A stretch of DNA of 64,000 nt from Chlorobiaceae bacterium (GTDB lineage Bacteria; Bacteroidota; Ignavibacteria; UBA10030; SZUA-254), in NCBI GenBank assembly GCA_013824245.1, contig PNNN01000073.1, forward strand, positions 1-64,000, given 5' to 3'. This document shows, piece by piece, positions 17,908 through 26,553 of the stretch. The notes beneath the pieces were generated by a model. It ran no database searches, was not told the DNA's origin, and was given only the letters and a program-made list of their open reading frames with translations. Both the position numbers and the translations under genes were made by a program. The first letter of the stretch is position 1, and each line of letters starts with the position of its first letter.

Positions 17908-19752
17908 TTATCGTTGTGAACCATTTGAAGATCCATTACTCTTATCTAGCTGCTTAATAGTAGCATCCAATTCACTCTTAAGTTGAACTGCTTTTGCTTT
18001 TAATTGCTGCAAATGTTCTTCAGGTGATATTTGAATCTGATCTAAATTAATCTGTGCAGAATCATCAGTCTTGCTATCTGGATTGTAGTATGCTGTCGGA
18101 CTCATTACAGTTGATGTACCATATAGCGTTGGATAATAAGTAGCCTGGATATAAGGATATCCAGCTTGCGCACTGCTTCCACCTCCAACAAATCTCAAAT
18201 TCAAATAATATCGGTATGAACCTGCTGCTACCGAATAGAATCGTCTTGTGACACCAGGGTATCCATACGGCGTACTAGTACTTGTCGGCAACTCTGAAGG
18301 TATCCGAACAACACCAAGTCCCGGGAAAGTTGACTGGGAAGCACCAACAGTATTAATACCTAACCAAACCTCTGTGATAGTGCCTGTTGTATGGTAAATA
18401 TTTAACCATGCGCCACCTGTTACTTCAATATACCCGGCTGCAGGAACAGTAATATCTACTGAATCAGCTATAACCACTGTTCCACTTGTACTGTTTAAAA
18501 CCATGATAGTTCTCTGACTGTTTGAGATACCCGGTTCATCCAATATTTCTGCAGCGGAAATTGAGCTATCCGGTAATTGAACAGATTCATTACCGGCAAA
18601 TCTTGGTTCAAAAATGATTGAACGATTATTTCCATAAACAGCCGCGTAACCTTCACCAAGCCCGTACCAATTTCCCCAACCTTCAAAACCTACTTGCGAA
18701 GTAGTTCTATATGCTTTGATTCCGCCACCTTCTCCCCAGCCATTGGGACGAAGATCAACAATTGGATTTCCAAGCTCATCCTGAAGTGTTATCTGACCTC
18801 CATAACCACCCGGATATTTATTCGCTTTTATAGTTGGTTCTGCCGCTCCATTTTGAAATACATTAATAGCTCCATCCACAGTGCTTGAACCCACAAAAAG
18901 AGTATCCTTAACCTGAACTGCTCCGTTTACATCCAATTTTTTTGTTGGAGAATTTGTCCCTATTCCAACAAGTCCATTCATCGTTGCATAAAAATCATAT
19001 CGTCCGTATGTCCAATTGTAAAGCGAAAAATTATCATTATACATAGTTCCTAAACTCCATCTGTCTGCACCCGCAGTTCGAAGAACAAGATAATTTCTAC
19101 CGGAGCTATCACCTTTGTCAGCCCAAAATCCGGTTGTTCCAAAACCAGGAATGTTTTTTGTCCGGATAGCTGACAATGTTCCGGTTTTTACATCTACACC
19201 CCAAGGGATAGAGATATCTGCAGATGATCCTATACTGAGTCTGCCACCTGGCAAATTGTAACCAATTACGCTATCACGTACTAAAGGTCCAAGTGAATAT
19301 GCCGAGCTTGCAAGTTCTGTTCTTGGTGAAAATAAAATTGGCGAACTTATTCCAGGTCCTGATACTGCCGTAATTTCCATCCATAATGGTTGATAGAATA
19401 TTCCAAGCAGCGGAGATACTGATCCGAGAAGAACGCTGAATGTTCCCTGCTTAACAGTAATATTTGCCTGAGTCTCAACCCATTGACTTGCCCCGGCAGA
19501 AACATCGTTAAATAATTCGAATTTAATTTCGTACAAACCATCAGGGACCGGCGCACCAAGCGGGGTTGTTAGTAAACCCTGATATGATATTTTGTTCGGA
19601 ACAAATGTTGGCGCAACGGCAAGAGTATTTGGATTAGATGCACTTTGCTCAACCGTTCCTGAACTCTGTTGTGAGGTTACCGCCACCTGCGCATAAGCGA
19701 CTCCGCTTAGGATCAGGCAAATAACCACCATAGACACAAACAACACTTTCAT
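17908..19752 (-). CDS. Exported tail-fibre-like surface protein
   Basis: The 614-residue protein has a signal peptide (MKVLFVSMVVICLILSGVAYAQ). Residues about 50-140 match a module common in secreted proteins of this lineage (NKISYQGLLTTPLGAPVPDG, then KFELFNDV). Residues about 165-400 contain short repeats of fibre type (LDVNGAVQVKDTLFVGSS, GLVGIGTNSPTKK), as in phage tail fibres and endosialidase-chaperone proteins. The end is a charged coiled coil (HLQQLKAKAVQLKSELDA). No NPFNP sorting motif is present. A good GGAGATATT ribosome site precedes the ATG. Function is unknown; a trimeric surface fibre is a reasonable guess. Confidence 0.7.
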   Translation of the reverse strand: MKVLFVSMVVICLILSGVAYAQVAVTSQQSSGTVEQSASNPNTLAVAPTFVPNKISYQGLLTTPLGAPVPDGLYEIKFELFNDVSAGASQWVETQANITVKQGTFSVLLGSVSPLLGIFYQPLWMEITAVSGPGISSPILFSPRTELASSAYSLGPLVRDSVIGYNLPGGRLSIGSSADISIPWGVDVKTGTLSAIRTKNIPGFGTTGFWADKGDSSGRNYLVLRTAGADRWSLGTMYNDNFSLYNWTYGRYDFYATMNGLVGIGTNSPTKKLDVNGAVQVKDTLFVGSSTVDGAINVFQNGAAEPTIKANKYPGGYGGQITLQDELGNPIVDLRPNGWGEGGGIKAYRTTSQVGFEGWGNWYGLGEGYAAVYGNNRSIIFEPRFAGNESVQLPDSSISAAEILDEPGISNSQRTIMVLNSTSGTVVIADSVDITVPAAGYIEVTGGAWLNIYHTTGTITEVWLGINTVGASQSTFPGLGVVRIPSELPTSTSTPYGYPGVTRRFYSVAAGSYRYYLNLRFVGGGSSAQAGYPYIQATYYPTLYGTSTVMSPTAYYNPDSKTDDSAQINLDQIQISPEEHLQQLKAKAVQLKSELDATIKQLDKSNGSSNGSQR

Positions 19753-20021
19753 AATATCTCCTTATTTGAATTAATGATTCTGTTAATTTATAAAAAATAA
19801 AACCTCACCGGTGCTGTCCCAGTTCCGAAGAGGTGAATATTGTTAATACTTTTTCATTGATGATATCGAATCCATCGGCAAGAAGATATGAAACTTCTCA
19901 ATAATAGTCAATAGATTTACAGCTATTTGTTTATCATCTTGCATTTCGCTGCCATCATTTGTACATTATTGATGATTTTCTATTGATTTTTCATCATTTT
20001 AAAAATTTATATTAACATTTA

Positions 20022-21026
20022 ATGAAGCCAATAATTGCAATTTCTATGGGAGATTTTAATGGTATTGGTCCAGAAATAATATTGAAAAGTCTGCGCTCAC
20101 CCGGCATTCAGAAGATTTGTGTCCCGATGATCGTTGGATCCATCGATGTATTTGAGTATTATGCAAAGGGGATTCGACAACGAATCCACTTTAAAGAGGT
20201 TGATTCAATACCGGATAAATTTTCTCCTCAAGTTATACCCGTTTTTCATCTAAGAAAATTTCAAAACCCTGTTATAAAACCCGGTATAATCTCGCGCGAA
20301 GCGGGTGATTATGCAGGTGAAGCGATTGAAGTTGCCGCTGAACTCTGCAAACAAAAAGTTATTGATGGAATGATAACTGCGCCGATCTCGAAAGAAGCCC
20401 TGCATCTGGCAGGTTACCGGTTCCCCGGACAAACAGAAATGCTTGCTAAGATTTGCAATGCCGATAATGTTGCTATGATGCTCATTGCTAATAACTTGCG
20501 AGTGGGATTAGCCACGATTCACTTGCCTATTAGAATCGTTTCTAAAACTCTTTCGAAGGAATTAATCGCCGGAAAACTTTCCCTGATTTATTCTTCTTTG
20601 AGAAAGGATTTTGGAATTCGACAACCAATAATTGCCGTCCTCGGTTTGAATCCTCATGCGGGCGAGAATGGAAAGATCGGAGATGAAGAAATCATAATAA
20701 TTGAACCTGCGATTCGAATTGCAAAACGGAAATGCAACCATGTTGATGGTCCATTCTCATCGGATGGATTTTTTGGAATGCACACTTATCAGAAATACGA
20801 TGCCGTGCTTGCAATGTATCACGATCAGGGTTTAATTCCTTTGAAGATGATGGGATTTAATATTGGTGTCAATTATACTGCGGGTCTGCCAATTGTCCGC
20901 ACTTCCCCCGATCATGGAACAGCATTCCCTATCGCAGGTAAAGGAATTGCAAACCCATCCAGCATGATTGAAGCGATAAAATTAGCCGTTCAAATTATTA
21001 AAAACAGAAAACGAAAATCATTATGA
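20022..21026 (+). CDS. pdxA: 4-hydroxythreonine-4-phosphate dehydrogenase
   Basis: It acts in the DXP-dependent pyridoxal phosphate pathway, oxidising 4-phosphohydroxy-L-threonine. The 334-residue protein begins ISMGDFNGIGPEI. It shows the expected substrate/metal segments: TAPISKEALHLAGY with the metal His in FPGQTEML nearby, LNPHAGENGKIG, and MYHDQGLIPLKMMGF, with a final RTSPDHGTAFPIAG carrying another metal ligand. No strong ribosome-binding site is visible upstream. ftsE overlaps its end by four bases (ATGA), so the two are translationally coupled. Confidence 0.95.
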   Translation: MKPIIAISMGDFNGIGPEIILKSLRSPGIQKICVPMIVGSIDVFEYYAKGIRQRIHFKEVDSIPDKFSPQVIPVFHLRKFQNPVIKPGIISREAGDYAGEAIEVAAELCKQKVIDGMITAPISKEALHLAGYRFPGQTEMLAKICNADNVAMMLIANNLRVGLATIHLPIRIVSKTLSKELIAGKLSLIYSSLRKDFGIRQPIIAVLGLNPHAGENGKIGDEEIIIIEPAIRIAKRKCNHVDGPFSSDGFFGMHTYQKYDAVLAMYHDQGLIPLKMMGFNIGVNYTAGLPIVRTSPDHGTAFPIAGKGIANPSSMIEAIKLAVQIIKNRKRKSL

Positions 21027-21685
21027 TCCATTTTGAAAATGTCTCGGTCTCTTACAACTCCCAACCTATTCTTCTGAATGTCAATTTAGAAATTAAGCCC
21101 GGAGATTTTGTTTCTTTAGTGGGCGAATCCGGTGTTGGAAAAACAACTTTATTGAAATTAATTTATTTTGATCTATCGCCTGATGAAGGAAATGTATCTA
21201 TTGCAGGTTACACCTCATCCGCGATAAGGAAAAGAGAAATCCCTAAAATTCGCAGGCAGATTGGAGTAGTTTTTCAGGATTATAAACTACTTGAGGATAA
21301 AAATGTTTATGACAACGTCGCCTTTGCACTGCATGTAACCGGAGTAAAACGAAATGAAATCGGTAAACGGGTGCTACGAGTTTTAGCGGATGTCGGTTTA
21401 AGCCATAAGCGCGACAGTATGCCCGATGAACTTTCCGGCGGCGAGCAGCAACGTGTTGTCTTTGCGCGTGCGTTAGTGAACGAACCAATCGTTCTCCTCG
21501 CCGATGAGCCGACAGGGAATCTCGATCCAACAACTGCGCTTGATATACTTCTATTGATGAAAACAATCAATTCACGCGGTACAGCAGTTATACTTTCTAC
21601 TCATAATTATGATTTAGTAAGAAAAGCAGGCGGAAGAATAATTCAGATTAAGGATGGGAAGGTTAGTGAGATTGAGAGTATATAG
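21023..21685 (+). CDS. ftsE: FtsE-like ABC transporter ATP-binding protein
   Basis: It is probably the cytoplasmic ATPase of the FtsEX complex that controls peptidoglycan hydrolases during division. Visible are Walker [10 protein letters not shown] (about 36-44), the Q-loop VVFQDYKLL, the signature LSGGEQQRV, and Walker [14 protein letters not shown]. The 220-residue length and the [21 protein letters not shown] stretch fit FtsE and the related LolD/MacB group. The partner ftsX is not adjacent: the next gene is on the other strand after a repeat, so the identity rests on sequence only. Confidence 0.82.
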   Translation: MIHFENVSVSYNSQPILLNVNLEIKPGDFVSLVGESGVGKTTLLKLIYFDLSPDEGNVSIAGYTSSAIRKREIPKIRRQIGVVFQDYKLLEDKNVYDNVAFALHVTGVKRNEIGKRVLRVLADVGLSHKRDSMPDELSGGEQQRVVFARALVNEPIVLLADEPTGNLDPTTALDILLLMKTINSRGTAVILSTHNYDLVRKAGGRIIQIKDGKVSEIESI

Positions 21686-21692
21686 CATGAGC

Positions 21693-21742
21693 AACCTTGC
21701 GAAGGTTCAACTCAGTTTAATCAAGTCAACCTTCGCAAGGTT
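21693..21742. repeat. REP-like hairpin, copy 1
   Basis: AACCTTGCGAAGGTT (21693-21707) and its exact reverse complement AACCTTCGCAAGGTT (21728-21742) flank a 20-base loop. The same 50 bases recur at 22121-22170 with an identical loop. A shorter piece (GCAAGGTTT) follows at 21751-21759. Both copies flank the NifU-like gene. Confidence 0.85.
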
Positions 21743-21757
21743 CTAAAGCCGCAAGGT

Positions 21758-22006
21758 TTACTTGACCTCTTCTACTCTTTTAATCTCAGGCGCGCATTGA
21801 AGAACAGCACGCTCGATACCTGCCCGCAAAGTCATGCGCGACATTGGACAGCCACTACAAACTCCCTGCAATCGCACTTCTGCAATGCCGTCATCGGTAA
21901 CCCGCACCAACTCAACATCGCCACCATCGGCTTGTAGATACGGACGGCACATCTGGAGTGCCATCTCAACTTTTTCATTTACCGTCAAAGCTTTTTGTTC
22001 TTCCAT
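21758..22006 (-). CDS. NifU C-terminal-domain Fe-S scaffold/carrier protein
   Basis: An 82-residue stand-alone NifU-C (Nfu) domain that carries and transfers iron-sulfur clusters. The defining CSGCP pair (CxxC) sits near residue 52, within GVCSGCPMSRMTLRAGIE. The N-terminal half (VEMALQMCRPYLQADGGDVELV) is the usual Nfu start. It lies downstream of mrp on the same strand, another Fe-S carrier, separated by two hairpin repeats. A joint role in cluster delivery, for example to KorAB ferredoxin partners, is plausible but is inference. Confidence 0.9.
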   Translation of the reverse strand: MEEQKALTVNEKVEMALQMCRPYLQADGGDVELVRVTDDGIAEVRLQGVCSGCPMSRMTLRAGIERAVLQCAPEIKRVEEVK

Positions 22007-22038
22007 TATTAAATCCTTTATTTATTTAAGATCGTGTA

Positions 22039-22087
22039 AAACCTCCGACTTCTGACTATGCGTGAACACAGAAGAAGTCGGAGGTTT
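22039..22087. repeat. Hairpin of the CTCCGACTT family, copy 1
   Basis: AAACCTCCGACTTCT (22039-22053) is exactly complementary to AGAAGTCGGAGGTTT (22073-22087). A related hairpin sharing the ctccgactt stem core lies at 38400-38446. It may also stop transcription between mrp and the NifU-like gene, but no clean T tract follows on that strand. Confidence 0.75.
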
Positions 22088-22095
22088 ATCATTGT

Positions 22096-22170
22096 AACCT
22101 TGCGAAGGTGTAAGTCTCGTAACCTTGCGAAGGTTCAACTCAGTTTAATCAAGTCAACCTTCGCAAGGTT
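22096..22170. repeat. REP-like hairpin, copy 2, with an extra half-site
   Basis: The perfect 15-base inverted repeat AACCTTGCGAAGGTT / AACCTTCGCAAGGTT at 22121-22135 and 22156-22170 has the same 20-base loop as copy 1. An extra left arm (AACCTTGCGAAGGT) sits at 22096-22109. This suggests a mobile or gene-converting REP/MITE-type element. Confidence 0.85.
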
Positions 22171-22178
22171 CAGGTGTA

Positions 22179-23267
22179 TTACAAACTTATTTCTATTTTC
22201 TGATTTGATTTTCCTGACATCTGATGTATGCTTAACTGCGCCGCCATGTTCCGGGTGATCTGCCTGATAATTTTTGTTTGCTCGGCTTCCGGCTCCGAAA
22301 TAACTATCGGCTTGCCAACATCTCCGCCAATCCTTATCGGAGTGTAAATAGGTATCTCACCTAAAAACGGAACGCCTAATTCTCCTGCGGCTTTCTTTCC
22401 GCCGCCTGTGTGGAAAATATCTTCACGATGTCCGCAATGATTGCAGATGAAGTAACTCATGTTTTCAATAATACCGAGAACTGGAACGTTTACTTTCTCA
22501 AACATAGCATAAGCTTTACGGGCATCGGCAAGTGAAATATCCTGCGGTGTTGTCACAACAACTGAACCTGTAAGTGGAATTGTCTGTACAAGTGTGAGAT
22601 GAATATCACCGGTACCGGGAGGAAGATCGAACACAAGATAATCAAGCTCACCCCAATCCACATCAGACATAAACTGTTTTACCGCACCGCTCACCATCGG
22701 TCCACGCCAAATTACCGCCTGCGATGGATCGACAAGAAATCCTATCGACATAACTTTAACACCGTGCGCTTCAAGCGGAACAAGCTTTTGGTTCTGCAAC
22801 TGTGGCCTTTCATTTATCCCCATCATCAAAGGAATACTCGGTCCGTAAATATCGGCATCAAGTAATCCGACCTTTGCACCATCCAACGCAAGCGATACTG
22901 CAAGGTTAACTGCAACTGTTGATTTGCCAACGCCCCCTTTACCGCTTGCCACCGCAATTGTTGTTTTAACATTGGGAAGCAGATCGATATGCTGCTGAAT
23001 GTTGTTCGCACGGACACTTGCCGTCATCTCGATTGCAAGATTCCCAATGCCGTCAATCTGATTGCGGATTGCGGTTTCGGCAAGTTTTTTAAATTCATCG
23101 CGCACCGGGCAGGCAGGAGTAGTAAGTTCAATTTTAAAACTTACATTCTTCCCTTCGATTTTTATATCTTTGATAAAATTGAGCGATACGATATCTTTAT
23201 TCAAATCCGGATCGCGGACTATTTTTAACGCTTCTAATATATTTGATTCTGTTAATGGTTTTTTCAT
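22179..23267 (-). CDS. mrp: Mrp/ApbC/NBP35-family Fe-S carrier ATPase
   Basis: A cytosolic P-loop ATPase that loads iron-sulfur clusters. It has an N-terminal MIP18/DUF59 domain (about 8-85; RDPDLNKDIVSL and PACPVRDEF) and a ParA-type domain. The deviant Walker A ASGKGGVGKSTVAVNLA lies near 107-123. YFICNHCGHREDIF gives the CxxC used to bind the bridging cluster. With 362 residues it is standard for the two-domain Mrp. The NifU-like gene follows on the same strand. Confidence 0.93.
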   Translation of the reverse strand: MKKPLTESNILEALKIVRDPDLNKDIVSLNFIKDIKIEGKNVSFKIELTTPACPVRDEFKKLAETAIRNQIDGIGNLAIEMTASVRANNIQQHIDLLPNVKTTIAVASGKGGVGKSTVAVNLAVSLALDGAKVGLLDADIYGPSIPLMMGINERPQLQNQKLVPLEAHGVKVMSIGFLVDPSQAVIWRGPMVSGAVKQFMSDVDWGELDYLVFDLPPGTGDIHLTLVQTIPLTGSVVVTTPQDISLADARKAYAMFEKVNVPVLGIIENMSYFICNHCGHREDIFHTGGGKKAAGELGVPFLGEIPIYTPIRIGGDVGKPIVISEPEAEQTKIIRQITRNMAAQLSIHQMSGKSNQKIEISL

Positions 23268-23355
23268 TATTATTTTCTTTTTCTATTGAATGTATGAAAT
23301 CTTAAGTTTTAATATTGACCCTCTAGTCTGGAGAATGTCATAATAATAAATATTG

Positions 23356-23458
23356 CTTAGTGTTTCTGAGTGAACTTAGTGACTTATTGGTTAACATATC
23401 ATAATTCAGAACTAAATATAAATTCTTCACCACTAAGGCACTTAGAACACTAAGACTC
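23356..23458. repeat. Intergenic inverted repeat rich in CTTAGTG/CACTAAG
   Basis: Two TTAGTG-type half-sites (23356-23362 and 23375-23382) face ACTAAG half-sites at 23431-23436 and 23449-23454 in reverse orientation. It is imperfect and AT-rich. It lies between kbl and mrp and is otherwise empty of genes. Confidence 0.5.
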
Positions 23459-23495
23459 ACAATGATTTTTTGTACAACCGCGCTGGCGGTCATAG

Positions 23496-24707
23496 TTATT
23501 TAATCACCCCAAGTTTTCTGCCAACTTTTGCAAACGCATCAACCGCTTTGTCGATGTGATGCTTTTCGTGAATCGCAGAAATCTGAACTCTTATTCTATC
23601 TTTTCCTTTCGGGACAATCGGATAGAAAAATCCGACGACATAAATCCCTTCATCATATAAATCGCGAGCCATCTGCTGAACAAGTTTCGCATCATGAATC
23701 ATGATTGGGACAATAGGATGAAATCCATCTACGATTTCAAATCCTGCTTCCTTTATTTTCTGACGGAAATATTTTGTGTTCACTTCAAGCTTGTCGCGAA
23801 GCTCTGTTGATTGTTCCAACAACTCTATGGCTTTAATTGTTCCTGCAACCACAACCGGACTGACAGTATTGGAAAATATATAAGGTCTGGATTTCTGCCG
23901 GAGAACATCAATGAATATTTTACTGCCCGAAACACATCCGCCGGATGCACCGCCAAGTGCTTTACCGAAAGTAGTTGTGATAAGGTCGATTTTATCCAGC
24001 ACTCCAAAATGTTCGTGCGTGCCTCTTCCCTTCTTTCCGATGAAGCCGGTAGCGTGCGAATCATCGACCATCAAAATCGCATCATACTTTTCTGCAAGCT
24101 TAATAAGTTCATGTAACTTCGCAAGCTCACCATCCATTGAGAAGACGCCATCAGTCGCAATCATCCTGAATCTTCTCTCCATCGATTGTTGAAGATGAAT
24201 TTCCAGATCGTTCATATCGTTATGCTTGTAACGATAGCGATGCGCTTTGCAGAGGCGGATACCATCGATTATCGATGCATGATTCAATTCATCCGAAAGG
24301 ATTACATCTTCTTCTCCGAGCAATGCTTCAAATACACCGCCATTCGCATCGAAGCAGGATGAGTAAAGAATTGTATCTTCGGTTCCAAGAAATTTAGAAA
24401 CCTTTTGTTCTAACTCTTGATGAATATCTTGCGTACCGCAGATAAACCGGACGGACGACATGCCATATCCGTGCTGCTCCAATCCTTTTCTCGCCGCATC
24501 AACAACCGCGGGATGATTTGAAAGTCCCAAATAATTATTCGCACAGAAATTGATTACTTTTTTTGTTGGAGAAGTTTGGGGGAATTCCACATCAATATCA
24601 GCAGATTGAGGAGAAAGAATTACCCGCTCAACCTTGCAGATATTGCTGGTCTTGAACTCATCAATAACCTGTCGATAATGCTCTATTACTTTTTTACTTT
24701 TCGACAT
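23496..24707 (-). CDS. kbl: Glycine C-acetyltransferase (2-amino-3-ketobutyrate CoA ligase)
   Basis: A PLP enzyme of the alpha-oxoamine synthase family. It splits 2-amino-3-ketobutyrate with CoA into glycine and acetyl-CoA, the second step of threonine breakdown. At 403 residues it matches E. coli KBL closely in motif detail: FCANNYLGLSNHP, SSCFDANGG, LNHASIIDGIRLCKA, ATDGVFSMDG, DDSHATG, and the PLP Lys249 in TTFGKALGG. His143 and Asp215/His218 are in place. It is the distal member of the tdh-acpS-acs-acp-kbl2-kbl cluster. The paralog lies just upstream (24851-26098). Confidence 0.92.
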   Translation of the reverse strand: MSKSKKVIEHYRQVIDEFKTSNICKVERVILSPQSADIDVEFPQTSPTKKVINFCANNYLGLSNHPAVVDAARKGLEQHGYGMSSVRFICGTQDIHQELEQKVSKFLGTEDTILYSSCFDANGGVFEALLGEEDVILSDELNHASIIDGIRLCKAHRYRYKHNDMNDLEIHLQQSMERRFRMIATDGVFSMDGELAKLHELIKLAEKYDAILMVDDSHATGFIGKKGRGTHEHFGVLDKIDLITTTFGKALGGASGGCVSGSKIFIDVLRQKSRPYIFSNTVSPVVVAGTIKAIELLEQSTELRDKLEVNTKYFRQKIKEAGFEIVDGFHPIVPIMIHDAKLVQQMARDLYDEGIYVVGFFYPIVPKGKDRIRVQISAIHEKHHIDKAVDAFAKVGRKLGVIK

Positions 24708-24749
24708 AAAATGGGAAATCCTAAATTCTAAAATCTGCGCCAGAGACGC

Positions 24750-24834
24750 ATCAGCCTTCGGCTGATAAATCCTAAAAAGTTTAGAACTTTGAATTCCTGC
24801 CCGTCCCTGCTTCGCGGACAGGCAGGCGGGTAGG
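24750..24834. repeat. Intergenic hairpins, including a GC-rich REP-like element
   Basis: ATCAGCC/GGCTGAT (24750-24756 and 24760-24766) forms a tight stem. A second, GC-rich structure starts CCTGCCCG at about 24796 and ends CGGGTAGG at about 24834 with an inner TGTCCGCG-like stem. It separates the two alpha-oxoamine synthase genes and may end or attenuate transcription. Confidence 0.6.
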
Positions 24835-24850
24835 ATTTCGAAATTAATTC

Positions 24851-26098
24851 TTACATACCATACATAGCAATAATCTCGTCTTTTTTCTTGCCGAGAATAT
24901 TATACTTCGCTCCAACTTTTGTAAATGCCGCCACCGCTCTATCAATATGTTCGAACTCATGATCGGCTGAAATCTGGGTGCGAATACGTGCTTGTCCTTG
25001 TGCAACCACAGGGAAGAAGAAACCAATAACGTAAATTCCTTCAGCATACATATCGCGGGCTACATCCTGCGCGAGCTTCGCATTGTAGAGCATCACCGGA
25101 ACGATAGGTGTATCGCCTTCTTTAATATCCAATCCGGCTTTGATCATCTTCTCCCGGAAATATTTTGTATTTCTTTCTAATTTATCACGGCGTTCAGTTG
25201 TGTTTGAGATTAGATCGATAACTTTTATCGAAGCAGCAACAACAACCGGCGGAACAGTATTTGAAAATAAATATGGGCGCGCTCGCTGTCGGCATAGATC
25301 GACAATTCCTTTCCGTCCGCTCACACATCCGCCCGTGGCGCCACCGAGCGCTTTGCCAAGTGTTGTCGTGATGGCATCGATACGTCCCATTACATTGAAA
25401 TGTTCATGAGTGCCGCGGCCAGTCTTTCCGATAAATCCCGAAGCGTGCGAATCATCCACCATTACCATCGCGTCATATTTTTCAGCAAGATTACAAATCT
25501 CATCTAACTTTGCCATATCGCCATCCATCGAGAACACGCCGTCGGTAATGATAAGACGGAATCTGCAATTTTGAGTTTCCTGCAATTTTTCTTCAAGATG
25601 AGCCATGTTGTTATGTTTGTAATTGAAGAGCTGCGCTTTGCTCAGCCGCATCCCGTCAACAATTGAAGCATGAACAAGACGATCTGATATCATTGCATCT
25701 TCTTTATCCAACATCACTTCAAATATTGCGGCATTTGCTTCCATGCAAGACGGAAAAAGAATGGTATCCTCGGTTCCAAGGAACTTTGTCAATTTTTCTT
25801 CAAGCTCATGATGAATATCCTGTGTACCGCAGATAAAACGGACAGACGACATTCCGTATCCGCGCGCATCGAGTCCATCGTGTGCCGCCTTGACAACATC
25901 AGGATGACTTGATAAGCCAAGATAATTGTTTGCACAAAAGTTCAGCACTTGCTTTTGTGGTGCGCCAAGCGGAAACTCGACTTTTATATTCGCCGCTTGA
26001 GGAGATTCAATGTAGCGTTCTTCTTTAAAGAGTCCGTCCTGCTTGATGTTTTTCAGTGTGTTGTCGTAAAACGATTTTGCTTTTTCGCTGTAAGCCAT
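24851..26098 (-). CDS. KBL-like alpha-oxoamine synthase paralog next to an acyl carrier protein
   Basis: A 415-residue PLP enzyme, clearly a paralog of the kbl product 144 bases downstream. PLP residues are kept: Lys249 (TTLGKALGG), Asp215 and His218 (DDSHASG), His143. It differs at substrate-side positions: SCMEANAA replaces SCFDANGG, and LVHASI replaces LNHASI (Val142 for Asn). It also has a C-terminal extension (GKKKDEIIAMYGM). Its start is 9 bases after the stop of an acyl carrier protein gene, so it may condense glycine or another amino acid with an acyl-ACP or another acyl donor. That is inference; plain KBL activity is the conservative alternative. Confidence 0.85.
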   Translation of the reverse strand: MAYSEKAKSFYDNTLKNIKQDGLFKEERYIESPQAANIKVEFPLGAPQKQVLNFCANNYLGLSSHPDVVKAAHDGLDARGYGMSSVRFICGTQDIHHELEEKLTKFLGTEDTILFPSCMEANAAIFEVMLDKEDAMISDRLVHASIVDGMRLSKAQLFNYKHNNMAHLEEKLQETQNCRFRLIITDGVFSMDGDMAKLDEICNLAEKYDAMVMVDDSHASGFIGKTGRGTHEHFNVMGRIDAITTTLGKALGGATGGCVSGRKGIVDLCRQRARPYLFSNTVPPVVVAASIKVIDLISNTTERRDKLERNTKYFREKMIKAGLDIKEGDTPIVPVMLYNAKLAQDVARDMYAEGIYVIGFFFPVVAQGQARIRTQISADHEFEHIDRAVAAFTKVGAKYNILGKKKDEIIAMYGM

Positions 26099-26107
26099 AT
26101 TTGCTCC

Positions 26108-26362
26108 TTAAATTTTAGTGTATTCTTTTAGGAGGTTGATTATATTGTTCGCAGAATCGAACGCATCCGGTGTTGCTTTATCGTCGGGGATCTTGACTAA
26201 AAATTTCTTCTCAAGAAACATCTTTAACGATACCATCGAGAAAGAATCAACGATCCCGCTTGAAATTAATTTTGTGTTTTCATTAACGTCAACTCCCGAA
26301 TCTTCTTCGAGATATTCTTTTTTGACGTAATCGATAATCATTTTCTTTATATCTTCAGACAT
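26108..26362 (-). CDS. Acyl carrier protein
   Basis: An 84-residue acidic carrier protein. Ser40 in GIVDSFSMVSLKMFLE is the expected phosphopantetheine site (DSxS variant of DSL). The four-helix pattern and the length are normal, but it is not the fatty-acid-synthesis AcpP, whose motif is typically DSLDTVEL. It lies 9 bases upstream of the KBL-like paralog and is in the same cluster as a holo-ACP synthase and an adenylate-forming ligase, which would modify and load it. It is therefore probably a dedicated carrier. Confidence 0.85.
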   Translation of the reverse strand: MSEDIKKMIIDYVKKEYLEEDSGVDVNENTKLISSGIVDSFSMVSLKMFLEKKFLVKIPDDKATPDAFDSANNIINLLKEYTKI

Positions 26363-26553
26363 ATTAGCTCCAGTAATTGATAATTCATGAATAACTTATA
26401 TTCTTTTTAGTTCAAGATAAAATTCGAAATTCTAAATTCGAATACCTAAACAAATTCCAATTCCTAATTCCCAAAATAATATTTGACATTTATTGATTCG
26501 GATTTTGAATTTGTTATGATTTATGATTTCGTATTTAGAAACTGAACTCATTT

